A DNA stretch of 64,000 nt from Paenibacillus rigui. Lineage in GTDB: Bacteria > Bacillota > Bacilli > Paenibacillales > NBRC-103111. Under the pieces are notes generated by a model. The model was not told the origin of the DNA and made no database searches. It worked only from the letters and a program-made list of their open reading frames with translations. The stretch is from positions 310,001-374,000 of the forward strand of contig NZ_NMQW01000002.1 in assembly GCF_002234615.1 (NCBI RefSeq), written 5' to 3'. The position numbers and the translations under genes are program-made. This document shows positions 45,522 to 54,137 of the stretch, one piece after another (the first letter of the stretch is position 1; every line of letters begins with the position of its first letter).

Positions 45522-46871
45522 TTAAGGATTTTGAATGCACCAAAGTGCGGATGCATCAAACAATTTCCAAAGTTCGTCGGTTGCATATTCTTTCATAACA
45601 GCATCGTCCTTTAAGCCAAACAAAACAGTGCGTGCTGCTACAGGTTCGTTTAAAATATTTTTCGAACCCTTCTCATAACCAATAATGATCCCTTTTGCTG
45701 GATCGTCCTTGGATGCAACAATGATTTTCCCATCACCACTTGGAAAGCCATAGGAAAGAGCTGCTGGCTCATAAAACACTTGTACATCTCCTTTTAAGCC
45801 AGCCGCAAGTGGGTGATCGCTATTTTGAATAGTTACCGTTGTCTGTTTCAAAATATCCGATTTCTCAGAAATTTTAGAGAAATCCGCATCGCCGAAAGAA
45901 ATCGATTTAATGTAGATAATTGGGGCTTTAAGGCCCTTAAGTTTCTTTTGTACATATTTCGAATTGGTAGAGGTTCCGATTACAACCAAATCATATCCTT
46001 CAACAGCTTCTGCAGTAATTTTAGTACTAGCTAGGCGAGTAACTTCAAATCCTAGTGATTCCAGACGACTTACCACTGGTTTCTCTTCATCACGTAACTT
46101 GGCATTACCAGTGTTCACGTCACTTGTAATAATTGCTTTCTTCCCCTTCGCCGAAACATCTCCACCCTTAGAAGGAGTTGTCGGAGCAGGTGTAGGCGTT
46201 GCAGGTTGCGTTCCAGGCGTCTCCGCCGGTTTCTTGACCTCTGCGAACAGCTTCTTCGACTCGAAGCTAGCTAGCGCCAGCATTTTACGTGTTGCCGGTG
46301 CTTTGCCTCCGAAGCTGCCATCGTCCAGCTTGGTCAAGATGTTTTTCTCCAAAGCTAGCGCTACATACCCTTTAGCCCAGTCGTCAACCGTGGAGTCTGT
46401 AACCGGTGTCGCCTTCTTGGCAGCATCATCCAAGCCGATACCGCGAATGAGGAATGCAGCCAGCTCTTGGCGTGATACGGCACCGGAAGGATTATAAGTT
46501 TTGCCTTCGGAGTCGTAGCCGTTAGTTAGTCCGGCTTTTTTCAGCGCCTCGACATAGGTTAGAGACCAGTGGTCCGAAGGCACATCGTTAAAGGTTGAAC
46601 TTGTAAGCGTTTTATCGACAGACAGTGAAAAAATGAGCGAAGCCACTTTGGCAAACTGGGCGCGATCCATTTGTGCATCCAGACCAAACGTATCGTCAGA
46701 TAAGCCGCTAAACACACCAGAGGAGATCAGCTCGTCAAACTTGACCTTTTGCTCCTGCGGAAGATTGCCAAGATCCTTAAATTGACTTGAATCTGCTGCT
46801 GCTGCAAAGCTAAACGAAAACATGGTCAGAGCCAAAAGGAAAAAACATAAAAGGGACGTAATTTTTTTCAT
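45522..46871 (-). CDS. SLH-domain protein with ThuA-like C-terminal domain
   Basis: 449 residues: signal peptide (ending SFAAAADS), three SLH modules (about 30-215: LPQEQKVKFDELISSGVF, FNDVPSDHWSLTYVEALKK, LEKNILTKLDDGSFGGK), a Pro/Thr linker, and a domain (about 245-449) shared with four lipoproteins in this window. Shared blocks are GYDLVVIGTSTNSKY, SDHPLAAGLKGDVQVFYE, IIIGYEKGSKNI and WKLFDASALW. The fold pattern resembles ThuA-like or class I glutamine-amidotransferase-like domains; no catalytic residues are evident. The SLH part should hold it on the cell wall. AAGGTG precedes the ATG. The paired CCTATA element lies about 150 bp upstream. Confidence 0.8.
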   Translation of the reverse strand: MKKITSLLCFFLLALTMFSFSFAAAADSSQFKDLGNLPQEQKVKFDELISSGVFSGLSDDTFGLDAQMDRAQFAKVASLIFSLSVDKTLTSSTFNDVPSDHWSLTYVEALKKAGLTNGYDSEGKTYNPSGAVSRQELAAFLIRGIGLDDAAKKATPVTDSTVDDWAKGYVALALEKNILTKLDDGSFGGKAPATRKMLALASFESKKLFAEVKKPAETPGTQPATPTPAPTTPSKGGDVSAKGKKAIITSDVNTGNAKLRDEEKPVVSRLESLGFEVTRLASTKITAEAVEGYDLVVIGTSTNSKYVQKKLKGLKAPIIYIKSISFGDADFSKISEKSDILKQTTVTIQNSDHPLAAGLKGDVQVFYEPAALSYGFPSGDGKIIVASKDDPAKGIIIGYEKGSKNILNEPVAARTVLFGLKDDAVMKEYATDELWKLFDASALWCIQNP

Positions 46872-47017
46872 CCAGCACACCTTCCTAAATTTAGTCATCC
46901 TACTGAAGCAAATAAAAAACACATCGATTCGGTTTTATAGTAACCGCTTGCAGAACGAAATTAACACCTCCATTCACAATTCCGTAATTCATAATGATTT
47001 TATCCTACTCTTTAAAA

Positions 47018-47069
47018 ATAATACGAAATGGAGTACAAACTATAGGCGCATTAACTCGACATTATAGGG
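47018..47069 (-). promoter_or_regulatory. Paired 9-bp direct repeat plus -10 (site B, second SLH gene)
   Basis: Minus strand: CCCTATAAT (47069-47061), 13 bp, GCCTATAGT (47047-47039), 15 bp, TATTAT (47023-47018). The spacer before the -10 also shares ATTTCG with site A. Confidence 0.65.
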
Positions 47070-47097
47070 TCATTGTTCCTTGATGCGTAGTCAAGCC

Positions 47098-48423
47098 CTA
47101 TTTCTTCACAGCCTTTTGCAGCTCAGCTTTGGCAGCCTTCTCAGCAGCTATGGCCTTGGTCTCTCTTTCCTCCGTCATCCGGAGAGCCGTTACCGAATCT
47201 TTGGACTCGCTGAAAATAAGCGGTGCAAACACCCCCGGCGTATTCACCAAATGATACGTTAATCCCGCCGCACGGCCAGGGGCTGCAGGAGCATAGTTCC
47301 CATAAAAAAGGGATGCGATATTTTTCCCCTTCATGTAAGGAAGATTGGCGCCAAAGGCATCCTTTACCGCCTGCGTTTGCAGCGGTCCTATATTCCCCTC
47401 CTTCGCAAGCTCGACTTGCATCTCTTCACTTAACAAATACTCAATGACTTTGAATGCGGCATCCTTCTTTTTCGATTGCTTGGTAATGTAGACGGAAGAA
47501 ACATTCGGTTGATACCTGTTATTCGGATGATCAATGAAGACCGGAGGCGTCGAGATATCGAAGTTCAGATTCGGGTTATCCTGATGAAACTTGACAATTC
47601 TATCTGCCGAGGCGACAGCCATAGCGATATTGCCGAGCGGAAATTTCTCTACTGTGTCAAACTGATTTGCAGGAATATCGTAAAAACGTCTTAGATTGTC
47701 AACCATCTTCACCCAGCCCTCCGAGGTCATACTCGCCCTATCTTCGGTTGGATGCAGCGGATTTAATGAAAGCTGATTATAATTCATGTAATGGCCCGGG
47801 TGCTGCGAATAGCCCTTATACGTAATTTCACCTTCTACGCGAGTCAGCTTCTTTGCTTTCTCATAAGCCTCGTCGTAGGTCATACCTGCCTTCGGATATT
47901 CAACGCCGAATTTATCGAAAATATCTTTGTTATAAAAAAGAATAAAGTCACTCGTTTGGAACGGCAAACCGTAAATGGACCCGTCTGATGCAATGTTCTT
48001 CATTCGGTCCATCATCGCCGGATTTAATCGGGAGGTATCAAAATTGTATTTTTTGATCAGCTCCCTCATGTCATATTGAAGGTCGTTATCAATAATATAC
48101 CGGTTCACATTCAAAAACGAATCGTCCATAATAATGTCGGGAATCGTTCCTGCAGCAATCAAATCCTGGTACTGCCTTCCTGGATTATCCCAATGCACAT
48201 GCTTAAACTTCAGATCTGGAAACTTCTTTTTTATAAATTGTCCGATCTGCTTCTCGAAAATTTCTTCCTTCACATAATAAGCAGGCCACACGGTGTAAAT
48301 AAACAACTCATTATCGTTAGAGGTCTCCTCCTGTTTCACGATCCCTCCGACTGGACCGGTTTCGCACCCGGCAAATAGAAGAAATGCCGACATACACGCC
48401 ACAACTCCCGCAGATTTCCGCAT
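47098..48423 (-). CDS. Extracellular solute-binding lipoprotein (paralogue 1)
   Basis: 441 residues with a lipobox (LFAGCETG). It belongs to the family 1 sugar-binding proteins: FIKKKFPDLKFKHVHWDNPG, DLIAAGTIPDIIMDD, SIYGLPFQTSDFILFYNKD and YPKAGMTYDEAYEKAKKLTR. It is a close paralogue of the proteins at 48535 and 51091; long blocks are nearly identical. Oddities here are a slightly different C-terminal third and a PGRAAGLTYH segment. AGGAGG 8 bp before the second ATG decides the start. No permease is adjacent. Confidence 0.88.
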   Translation of the reverse strand: MRKSAGVVACMSAFLLFAGCETGPVGGIVKQEETSNDNELFIYTVWPAYYVKEEIFEKQIGQFIKKKFPDLKFKHVHWDNPGRQYQDLIAAGTIPDIIMDDSFLNVNRYIIDNDLQYDMRELIKKYNFDTSRLNPAMMDRMKNIASDGSIYGLPFQTSDFILFYNKDIFDKFGVEYPKAGMTYDEAYEKAKKLTRVEGEITYKGYSQHPGHYMNYNQLSLNPLHPTEDRASMTSEGWVKMVDNLRRFYDIPANQFDTVEKFPLGNIAMAVASADRIVKFHQDNPNLNFDISTPPVFIDHPNNRYQPNVSSVYITKQSKKKDAAFKVIEYLLSEEMQVELAKEGNIGPLQTQAVKDAFGANLPYMKGKNIASLFYGNYAPAAPGRAAGLTYHLVNTPGVFAPLIFSESKDSVTALRMTEERETKAIAAEKAAKAELQKAVKK

Positions 48424-48463
48424 ATTCATTACCTCCTAGTTATAATCGCTGTTATTTAACATA

Positions 48464-48521
48464 GAAAAAAAAGACCATCCATAATGTAAGTACGATTCCC
48501 TACGATATGGATGGTCTTTTC
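48464..48521 (-). terminator. Terminator after solute-binding paralogue 2
   Basis: Perfect 12-bp stem AGACCATCCATA/TATGGATGGTCT with a 22-base loop and eight T residues on the minus strand. It separates paralogues 2 and 1 into different transcripts. Confidence 0.85.
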
Positions 48522-48534
48522 TCAAATACTTCGA

Positions 48535-49887
48535 CTATTTCTTCGCAGCCGCTTTGTCCAGATCAGCCTTAGCTGCTTTATTCGTCTCAATCGCTTTAGT
48601 AGACTGCTCTTCAATCATACGCAATGCGGTTACCGAATCCTTCGATTCTTTGAAAATAAGCGGGGCAAACACATTCTGCATTGGAACATCATACCAGAGC
48701 AGTCCATCAGCCCTGGCTGCCGGAGGCATAGCCGTTTTCCCATGGAAAATGGCGCTCGTGTTTTTGCCTCTCATTTGAGGCAGGTTTTTACCGAAAGCCT
48801 CTTGAACCGCCTTGGATTCCATTGGCACGATCACGCCTTCCTTCGCAAGCTCAATCTGATGCTCCTCGGAAAGAAGCGCCGCCATGACCTGGAAGGCCAA
48901 ATCCTTTTTCTTCGACTGCTTGGTAATGTACATCGAGTATACGTTCGGCTGGTACCTCGTGTCCGGCGCTTCACTGAAGGACGGCACAGAGACGATGTCA
49001 AAATTCAAGCTTTTGTTCTGCTCATGATACGTAACCAGGTGGTCCACCGTCGCCACAGCCATAGCGATATTGCCTTTGGTAGCGAAAGTTTCTACCGTGT
49101 CAAACTGGTTTGCAGGAATATCGTAGAACCGACGCAAGTTGTCAACGATCTTCTTCCATTCCGGCGAGCTCAGGCTCGCTTTGTCTTCCGTCAAACTGAG
49201 CGGAGATTGAGAAAGCTGATTGTAATTCATATAGTGACCCGGATTTTGAGAAAAGCCTTTGTACGTAATCTCGCCTTCAACACGAGTCAGCTTCTTGGCC
49301 ATCTCATAAATTTCGTCATACGTCATCCCGTTTTTCGGGTAGTCGACGCCGAATTTATCGAAAATATCTTTGTTGTAGAAGAGTACGAAATCGTTGTTAT
49401 TGAACGGCAAGCCGTAAATGCTCCCGTCTTTTCTCAGATTGCTCATCTGAGCCATAAGGGCTGGATTCAGCTTGGTCGTATCGAAGTTGTATTTTTTGAT
49501 CAAATCCCGAATGTCGTATTGAAGATCATTATCAATAATCCATCGCTGCACATTCATTCGGGTGTTATCAAATACAAGGTCCGGTACCGTCCCTGCCGCA
49601 ATGAGGTCCTTATACTGTCTGCCGGGATTGTCCCAGTGGACATGCTTGATCGTAATATCGGGAAACTTTTTTTTCAAAAATTGTCCGATCTGCTTGTCAA
49701 AATTTTCTTCTTTTGCATAGAAAGGCGGATTAACGGTGTAAATAAACAGCTCATTTTCTGGTGATGCATTGGACGGTTTATTATCGACTCCACCTGCAGC
49801 AGGGTTAGCTCCTAAGCCCTGCTCGCAGCCTGCCAATAAAGTGAGAGAGACGGCAATCGTTAGAAACTTGCTTCCGGATGTGCTCAC
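48535..49887 (-). CDS. Extracellular solute-binding lipoprotein (paralogue 2)
   Basis: 450 residues, GTG start with GGAGG 6 bp upstream, lipobox LLAGCEQG. Shared family blocks: FLKKKFPDITIKHVHWDNPG, SIYGLPFNNNDFVLFYNKD and GMTYDEIYEMAKKLTRVEGE. It differs from the others mainly around the ligand-facing loops (for example NNNDF where paralogue 1 has QTSDF), which may change specificity. It is 28 bp downstream of the Pro-rich ThuA-like lipoprotein gene, so the two are probably co-transcribed. Confidence 0.88.
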   Translation of the reverse strand: MSTSGSKFLTIAVSLTLLAGCEQGLGANPAAGGVDNKPSNASPENELFIYTVNPPFYAKEENFDKQIGQFLKKKFPDITIKHVHWDNPGRQYKDLIAAGTVPDLVFDNTRMNVQRWIIDNDLQYDIRDLIKKYNFDTTKLNPALMAQMSNLRKDGSIYGLPFNNNDFVLFYNKDIFDKFGVDYPKNGMTYDEIYEMAKKLTRVEGEITYKGFSQNPGHYMNYNQLSQSPLSLTEDKASLSSPEWKKIVDNLRRFYDIPANQFDTVETFATKGNIAMAVATVDHLVTYHEQNKSLNFDIVSVPSFSEAPDTRYQPNVYSMYITKQSKKKDLAFQVMAALLSEEHQIELAKEGVIVPMESKAVQEAFGKNLPQMRGKNTSAIFHGKTAMPPAARADGLLWYDVPMQNVFAPLIFKESKDSVTALRMIEEQSTKAIETNKAAKADLDKAAAKK

Positions 49888-49915
49888 GTAATACCTCCAA
49901 AGGTTGAATTTGGGA

Positions 49916-50971
49916 TTAACCGTTTTGCAATGTCCATAGAACGAGATTATCCAACAGCTTCCAGCCTGCTTCGGTTGTATTCTCCTGCATTCCGTTATTT
50001 AAGAAGAAGAAGGAAATGCGTGCCTTCGCTTCATAGCCATTATCGGCTTTAGAGCCTTTATCGTAGTAATAAATCGTCGCCTTGGACTTGTCTCCAGGAC
50101 CCGTAGCGATAATCTTGGCCTCTTTACTGGGAAGTCCATAGCCGATACCGATTCTTGAGCTGGTTTCCTTGTAAATTTCAACCGCACCGGATAACCCGCC
50201 GGCTACCTTATGCTTGCTATCTACAATATCGATCGATTTAACATTCATAATATTCGCATTTTCCTCAATGGAAGAAAGGCCTAAATAAAACATGCCGTGA
50301 TTTTTCACATAAACCGTAGGGATCGCTACGTCTTTCATAACGCCATCTTTGATGATTTTGGAGTTCAGTGTTTGACTGATATAAATCAAGTCATAGCCTT
50401 TCGTTTCGGCAGCGGTAAATTCCCTGTCAATCATGATCGTTACCTTAAAACCAAGTGCCTTCAACCGGCCGGCAACATAAATGTCCTCGGCTGCGTTTTC
50501 CCGGCCCACCAGCAGCACCTTTTTCCCTTGAGCCGAAATCTCCGGCTTTTCCGGTGCAGGTGCCGGGGCGGCAGGCTCTGCCTTAGGCGCTTCCGCTTTC
50601 GGGGCTTCAGCCTGCTTCGGCGTCTCGGCCGCAGGCTTAGGCTCCTCTGCTTTTGGTGTTTCCGTCGGCTTCGCATCTGCAGCCTTAGGAGCATCCGCAG
50701 AGGACTTTGACTCCTCCGGTTTGGTTGATGCCTCCGGGGTCTTGGCTTCTTCGGGCTTCGCTGCATCCGCAGGAGGATTCACCTCTGTGCCCTTGACCGT
50801 GTCCGGAGCAGGGGACGGCGAAGGCGTCGGTGTGGGTGTCGGGGCCGGTGTTTGCGACTTTACTGCGGAGTCTACGGCTTTAGGCGGAGCAGCGGTTTCT
50901 TTAGTTGATGAGCAGGCAGCCATAGTAAATGCCATCATTGCAGCGAAAAGCAAGATGAGCAGACGTTTCAT
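49916..50971 (-). CDS. Lipoprotein with Pro/Ala/Lys-rich linker and ThuA-like domain
   Basis: 351 residues. Lipobox (FTMAACSS), then a linker of about 110 residues built of Pro, Ala, Glu, Lys and Thr with PKAEAPKAEP-like repeats, long enough to span the wall. The C-terminal domain (about 150-351) has GKKVLLVGRENAAEDI, GYDLIYISQTLNSK, DSKHKVAGGLSGAVEIYKE and EAGWKLLDNLVLWTLQ, matching the other four copies in the window. It is the most diverged copy. Its neighbours on both sides are solute-binding proteins, which supports a joint role at the cell surface. Confidence 0.78.
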   Translation of the reverse strand: MKRLLILLFAAMMAFTMAACSSTKETAAPPKAVDSAVKSQTPAPTPTPTPSPSPAPDTVKGTEVNPPADAAKPEEAKTPEASTKPEESKSSADAPKAADAKPTETPKAEEPKPAAETPKQAEAPKAEAPKAEPAAPAPAPEKPEISAQGKKVLLVGRENAAEDIYVAGRLKALGFKVTIMIDREFTAAETKGYDLIYISQTLNSKIIKDGVMKDVAIPTVYVKNHGMFYLGLSSIEENANIMNVKSIDIVDSKHKVAGGLSGAVEIYKETSSRIGIGYGLPSKEAKIIATGPGDKSKATIYYYDKGSKADNGYEAKARISFFFLNNGMQENTTEAGWKLLDNLVLWTLQNG

Positions 50972-51013
50972 AGTTTAAATTCCCCCTAGTCGTTAGTTTC
51001 AGCACAGCATCTA

Positions 51014-51058
51014 CAAACAAAACCTCCAGCTCCACAGGATTCGTGCTTCTGGAGGTTT
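51014..51058 (-). terminator. Terminator after solute-binding paralogue 3
   Basis: Perfect 10-bp stem AAACCTCCAG/CTGGAGGTTT, 19-base loop, T-rich minus-strand tail. Confidence 0.82.
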
Positions 51059-51090
51059 GTTATTCACGTTTAGATGCAGAAGCATCGAAT

Positions 51091-52404
51091 CTATTTTGCG
51101 TTGGCAGCCTTCTCCGTTTGAATCCCTTTGTTCGTCTGCTCTTCGATCATCCGAAGGGCGGTAGCCGAATCTTTGGATTCACCGAAAATCAATGGCGAGA
51201 ACACGTTGTGAAGCGGCACGTCCACATAAGTCAAGCCATTGGCACGAGCTGCCGGCGGCATCGCATTTTTACTGTAAAAAATAGCCTGCGTATGTTTCCC
51301 TTGCATTTGCGGCAGGTTTTTGCCAAACGCCTCCTGTACCTTCTGGCTTTCCAGCGGTCCGATAATGCCTTCTTTAGCAAAGTTAATTTGCATTTCTTCG
51401 GATAACATGTACGCGATAACCTGGAAGGCCTGATCCTTCTTCGTCGATTGCTTCGTGATATAGGTAGCATACATATTCGGCTGTGCTTTCGTCTTCGGAA
51501 CATCTGCGAAGGAAGGCATCGAAGCAATATCAAAGTTCAGGTTTTTATTTTGCTCATACCATTGGATAATTTTCTCCGAGACATGGACAGCCATCGCCAT
51601 TTTTCCTTTAGGGAAGTCATCAACGGAAGTAAACTGGTTTGCAGGAATTTCGTAGAACCGTCTCAGGTTGTCGACTTCCTTTTTCCACCCTTCGGTATTC
51701 AGCTGAGCCTTATCCTCCGTTAAGCTAAGTGGGGGCAATGATAGCTGATTGTACGTCATGTACAAGCCTGGGTGCTGCTGATACCCTTTATAGGTATTTT
51801 CCCCCTCAACTCGGGTCAACTTCTTGGCAAGCTCATACACTTCGTCGTAGGTCATGCCATCCTTCGGATAATCAACACCGAATTTATCAAAAATATCCTT
51901 GTTATAGAACAGGACGAAATCGCTCAACTGGAACGGCAAGCCATAAATTTTCCCTTCCGGCGTCATGTTTTTCATCTGCGCCATAGCTGCCGGATTTAGT
52001 TTGCTTGTATCGAAATTGAATTTTTTGATTAAATCGGTCATGTCATACTGAAGGTCATTCTTAAGAATATATCTTTCATAGTTCATTCTCGCATTATCAA
52101 TTACAATATCCGGAATCGTCCCAGCTGCGATCAAATCCTTATATTCTCTACCCTTATCCCAGTGAACGTGCTTGAATGTAAGGTCCGGAAATTTCTTTTT
52201 CAAATACTGGCCGACTTGCTTTTCCCAATTTTCCTCTTTGGCATAAAATGCAGGATACGATGTGTAAATAAAAATTTCATTGTCCGGTGCCTTCGTTGTT
52301 TTGTTTGGTTCCGTCGTTGTCGTTGCCACAGGATCGGCCGTGCAGCCTACCATTACTGAACAGGTTAATGCCGTAAGCATGGATGCCTTCACATATTTTT
52401 TCAT
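51091..52404 (-). CDS. Extracellular solute-binding lipoprotein (paralogue 3)
   Basis: 437 residues with lipobox SVMVGCTA. Core blocks equal those of paralogues 1 and 2: YLKKKFPDLTFKHVHWDKG, KIYGLPFQLSDFVLFYNKD and GMTYDEVYELAKKLTRVEGE. The start at MKKYVKASML has GGAGG somewhat far upstream (13 bp); the frame stays open 36 codons before it. As the copy nearest to the sugar permease genes it is the best candidate partner for them. The upstream region holds a cre-like palindrome and site D of the paired repeat. Confidence 0.87.
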   Translation of the reverse strand: MKKYVKASMLTALTCSVMVGCTADPVATTTTEPNKTTKAPDNEIFIYTSYPAFYAKEENWEKQVGQYLKKKFPDLTFKHVHWDKGREYKDLIAAGTIPDIVIDNARMNYERYILKNDLQYDMTDLIKKFNFDTSKLNPAAMAQMKNMTPEGKIYGLPFQLSDFVLFYNKDIFDKFGVDYPKDGMTYDEVYELAKKLTRVEGENTYKGYQQHPGLYMTYNQLSLPPLSLTEDKAQLNTEGWKKEVDNLRRFYEIPANQFTSVDDFPKGKMAMAVHVSEKIIQWYEQNKNLNFDIASMPSFADVPKTKAQPNMYATYITKQSTKKDQAFQVIAYMLSEEMQINFAKEGIIGPLESQKVQEAFGKNLPQMQGKHTQAIFYSKNAMPPAARANGLTYVDVPLHNVFSPLIFGESKDSATALRMIEEQTNKGIQTEKAANAK

Positions 52405-52483
52405 GTTTCGTTTGAAACCTCCCTCAATTAGTAACAATGCATGATCATCGGATTGCAGAAAAAGGTGCACCTCCTTACGCTTC

Positions 52484-52499
52484 TTGTAAGCGCTTGTAA
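52484..52499. promoter_or_regulatory. cre-like palindrome
   Basis: TTGTAAGCGCTTGTAA contains the AAGCGCTT core; the complementary strand matches the CcpA consensus with one mismatch. It could bind CcpA or a LacI-type regulator of paralogue 3. Confidence 0.4.
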
Positions 52500-52553
52500 A
52501 TGCGATAAACAAAAATGAATGGACATCTTCATCAGTTAATTCTTAATCTTACT

Positions 52554-52605
52554 TTATTACGGATCGACTCTATTTTCATTGGGGGTGGATTTCATTTTTA
52601 TAGGT
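52554..52605 (-). promoter_or_regulatory. Paired 9-bp direct repeat plus -10 (site D, solute-binding paralogue 3)
   Basis: Minus strand: ACCTATAAA (52605-52597), 13 bp, CCCAATGAA (52583-52575), 15 bp, TAATAA (52559-52554). The distal copy is strong, the proximal copy weak; the spacing equals that of sites A-C. The cre-like element falls downstream of it. Confidence 0.55.
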
Positions 52606-52650
52606 TGTTTATTCCATCTTTCGACGCCAAAATGAGAGAATCCACCCTCA

Positions 52651-53349
52651 CTATTTCCCTGCCACCCATGCTACTGCTGATTCAAACAGCTTCCAGCCCG
52701 CTTCCGTCTGGTTAATCTCTTCTCCGCCGACCAAGTAAAAGTAGACTTGCCGGGCCGGCAATACTTCGTTACTGCTGTTGCGTCCACCCTTCTCAAATGC
52801 CCAAATCACCGCCTTTTGCTTATTGTCAGGGGCTGCTGCTACGATCGTACCTTTGGCGCTCGGGACAATAAAGCCGATTTTGCCGTTCTCCTTATAAATA
52901 TCCACCTGCCCCTTCAAACCGGCCGCTATGGGATGCTCCGGGGCTTGGATTTCAACGGATTTGCCTGCAAAATCGCCGTTGTCCGTATCCGTTTCCCTGC
53001 CTGACAAATCCAGGTCACCTATATTTTGCGACTCGGCATAGATGACCGGGACAGGAGAAGCTTTCAGCTTATTGCTGACTTTACCGGAATTGACAGTAGA
53101 GCTGACAAATACAAGCGTATGTCCAACGGCTTTCTCAGCCGTTAGCTCTTTATCGGCAATCACCTCGACTTGATACCCCATCGTTTTGAGATGCTTGATC
53201 ACTAAGGCATCCCCGCCGCTTTCCCGGCCAACGAAGAGCGCTTTTTGGCTCACAGGCTTCGTTTGGGCCGGGGAGGAGAAGGAACAGGCCGCCATGAACA
53301 GCAAAATCACAACGGCAATCATGAAGCTTGATTTTTTAATGAACATCAT
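52651..53349 (-). CDS. ThuA-like domain lipoprotein (copy 3 of the triplet)
   Basis: 232 residues: lipobox (LFMAACSF), a short linker, then the ThuA-like domain. Blocks: KALFVGRESGGDALVIKHLK, HTLVFVSSTVNSGK, PVPVIYAESQ, HPIAAGLKGQVDIYKENGK and EEINQTEAGWKLFESAVAW. It has no linker long enough to span the wall. AAGGGG lies 8 bp before the ATG. It is the last of three tandem copies that end the sugar permease operon. Confidence 0.8.
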   Translation of the reverse strand: MMFIKKSSFMIAVVILLFMAACSFSSPAQTKPVSQKALFVGRESGGDALVIKHLKTMGYQVEVIADKELTAEKAVGHTLVFVSSTVNSGKVSNKLKASPVPVIYAESQNIGDLDLSGRETDTDNGDFAGKSVEIQAPEHPIAAGLKGQVDIYKENGKIGFIVPSAKGTIVAAAPDNKQKAVIWAFEKGGRNSSNEVLPARQVYFYLVGGEEINQTEAGWKLFESAVAWVAGK

Positions 53350-53373
53350 CCATATCGCCCCTTAAGGATCGTG

Positions 53374-54114
53374 CTACTTCCCTGTCGCCCATTTTACAGC
53401 CGCATCGAAAAGCTTCCAGCCCTCATCGGTTTGATTGATTTCTTCCCCGTTGAATAAATAAAAATAAAGCTCCCGCGCAGCAACCGGGTCTCCCTTAACA
53501 TTTTTAACCCCTTTTTCGTAAGCAAAAATGGTTGCTTTTTGCTCCTCGTTCGGTACGGTAGCGATGACGATAGCTTCTTTGCCCGGAATGGCAAAGCCCA
53601 TTTTCCCGTTGTCCTTGTATACATCGATATTGCCCTGCAAGCCGGCTGCCAGAGGGTGCTTGCTGTCTTTGATTTGAATCGTTTTGGCTGCATTGGCTCC
53701 AACCAGGGAACCAAAGCTATCGACGTCGGTCATACCCGTATCGCTTGTCGATTGAGGCTCCGCATAAATAACGGGAATCGGTGTTTTTACGAAGATATCC
53801 TTGATTTTACCCGAGTTGACGGATTCGCTGACATAAATGAGCATATGACCATTGGCATTTTCCACCTTAAGCTCCTTATCGGCTACAACCGTTACTTCCA
53901 GACCGTGCTTTTCCTTCAAACGCTTAATGACCAGGGCGTCGCCACCGCTGTCTCTTCCGACGAACAGCACCTTTTTCCCGCTATTCTGGTTTTTACCGGT
54001 GTTTCCGGAAGGCTGCTGCTGTGCTAGTTTATTGACGTCCGCCGGTACGGTATTACAAGCCATTAGAGTGAAAAGCATCATCACAATACAGATAGAACCC
54101 AGCAATCGTTTCAT
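53374..54114 (-). CDS. ThuA-like domain lipoprotein (copy 2 of the triplet)
   Basis: 246 residues with lipobox FTLMACNT. The domain contains KKVLFVGRDSGGDALVIKRL, MLIYVSESVNSGKI, PIPVIYAEPQST, KHPLAAGLQGNIDVYKDNGK and ATIFAYEKGVKNV, ending TDEGWKLFDAAVKWATG. This is the copy closest to a family consensus, and it is very similar to copies 1 and 3. AGGAGG is 9 bp before the ATG, and the gene is 24 bp from each neighbour. Family members elsewhere occur as end domains of secreted enzymes. Confidence 0.8.
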   Translation of the reverse strand: MKRLLGSICIVMMLFTLMACNTVPADVNKLAQQQPSGNTGKNQNSGKKVLFVGRDSGGDALVIKRLKEKHGLEVTVVADKELKVENANGHMLIYVSESVNSGKIKDIFVKTPIPVIYAEPQSTSDTGMTDVDSFGSLVGANAAKTIQIKDSKHPLAAGLQGNIDVYKDNGKMGFAIPGKEAIVIATVPNEEQKATIFAYEKGVKNVKGDPVAARELYFYLFNGEEINQTDEGWKLFDAAVKWATGK

Positions 54115-54137
54115 CGATAGTTCCCTCCTGGATTAAG

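Noticed and set aside
52584-52648. Long-range inverted repeat GGGTGGATT/AATCCACCC after the last ThuA-like gene
   Set aside because: The loop is about 47 bases and no T run follows, so terminator function is doubtful; it overlaps the region of site D.
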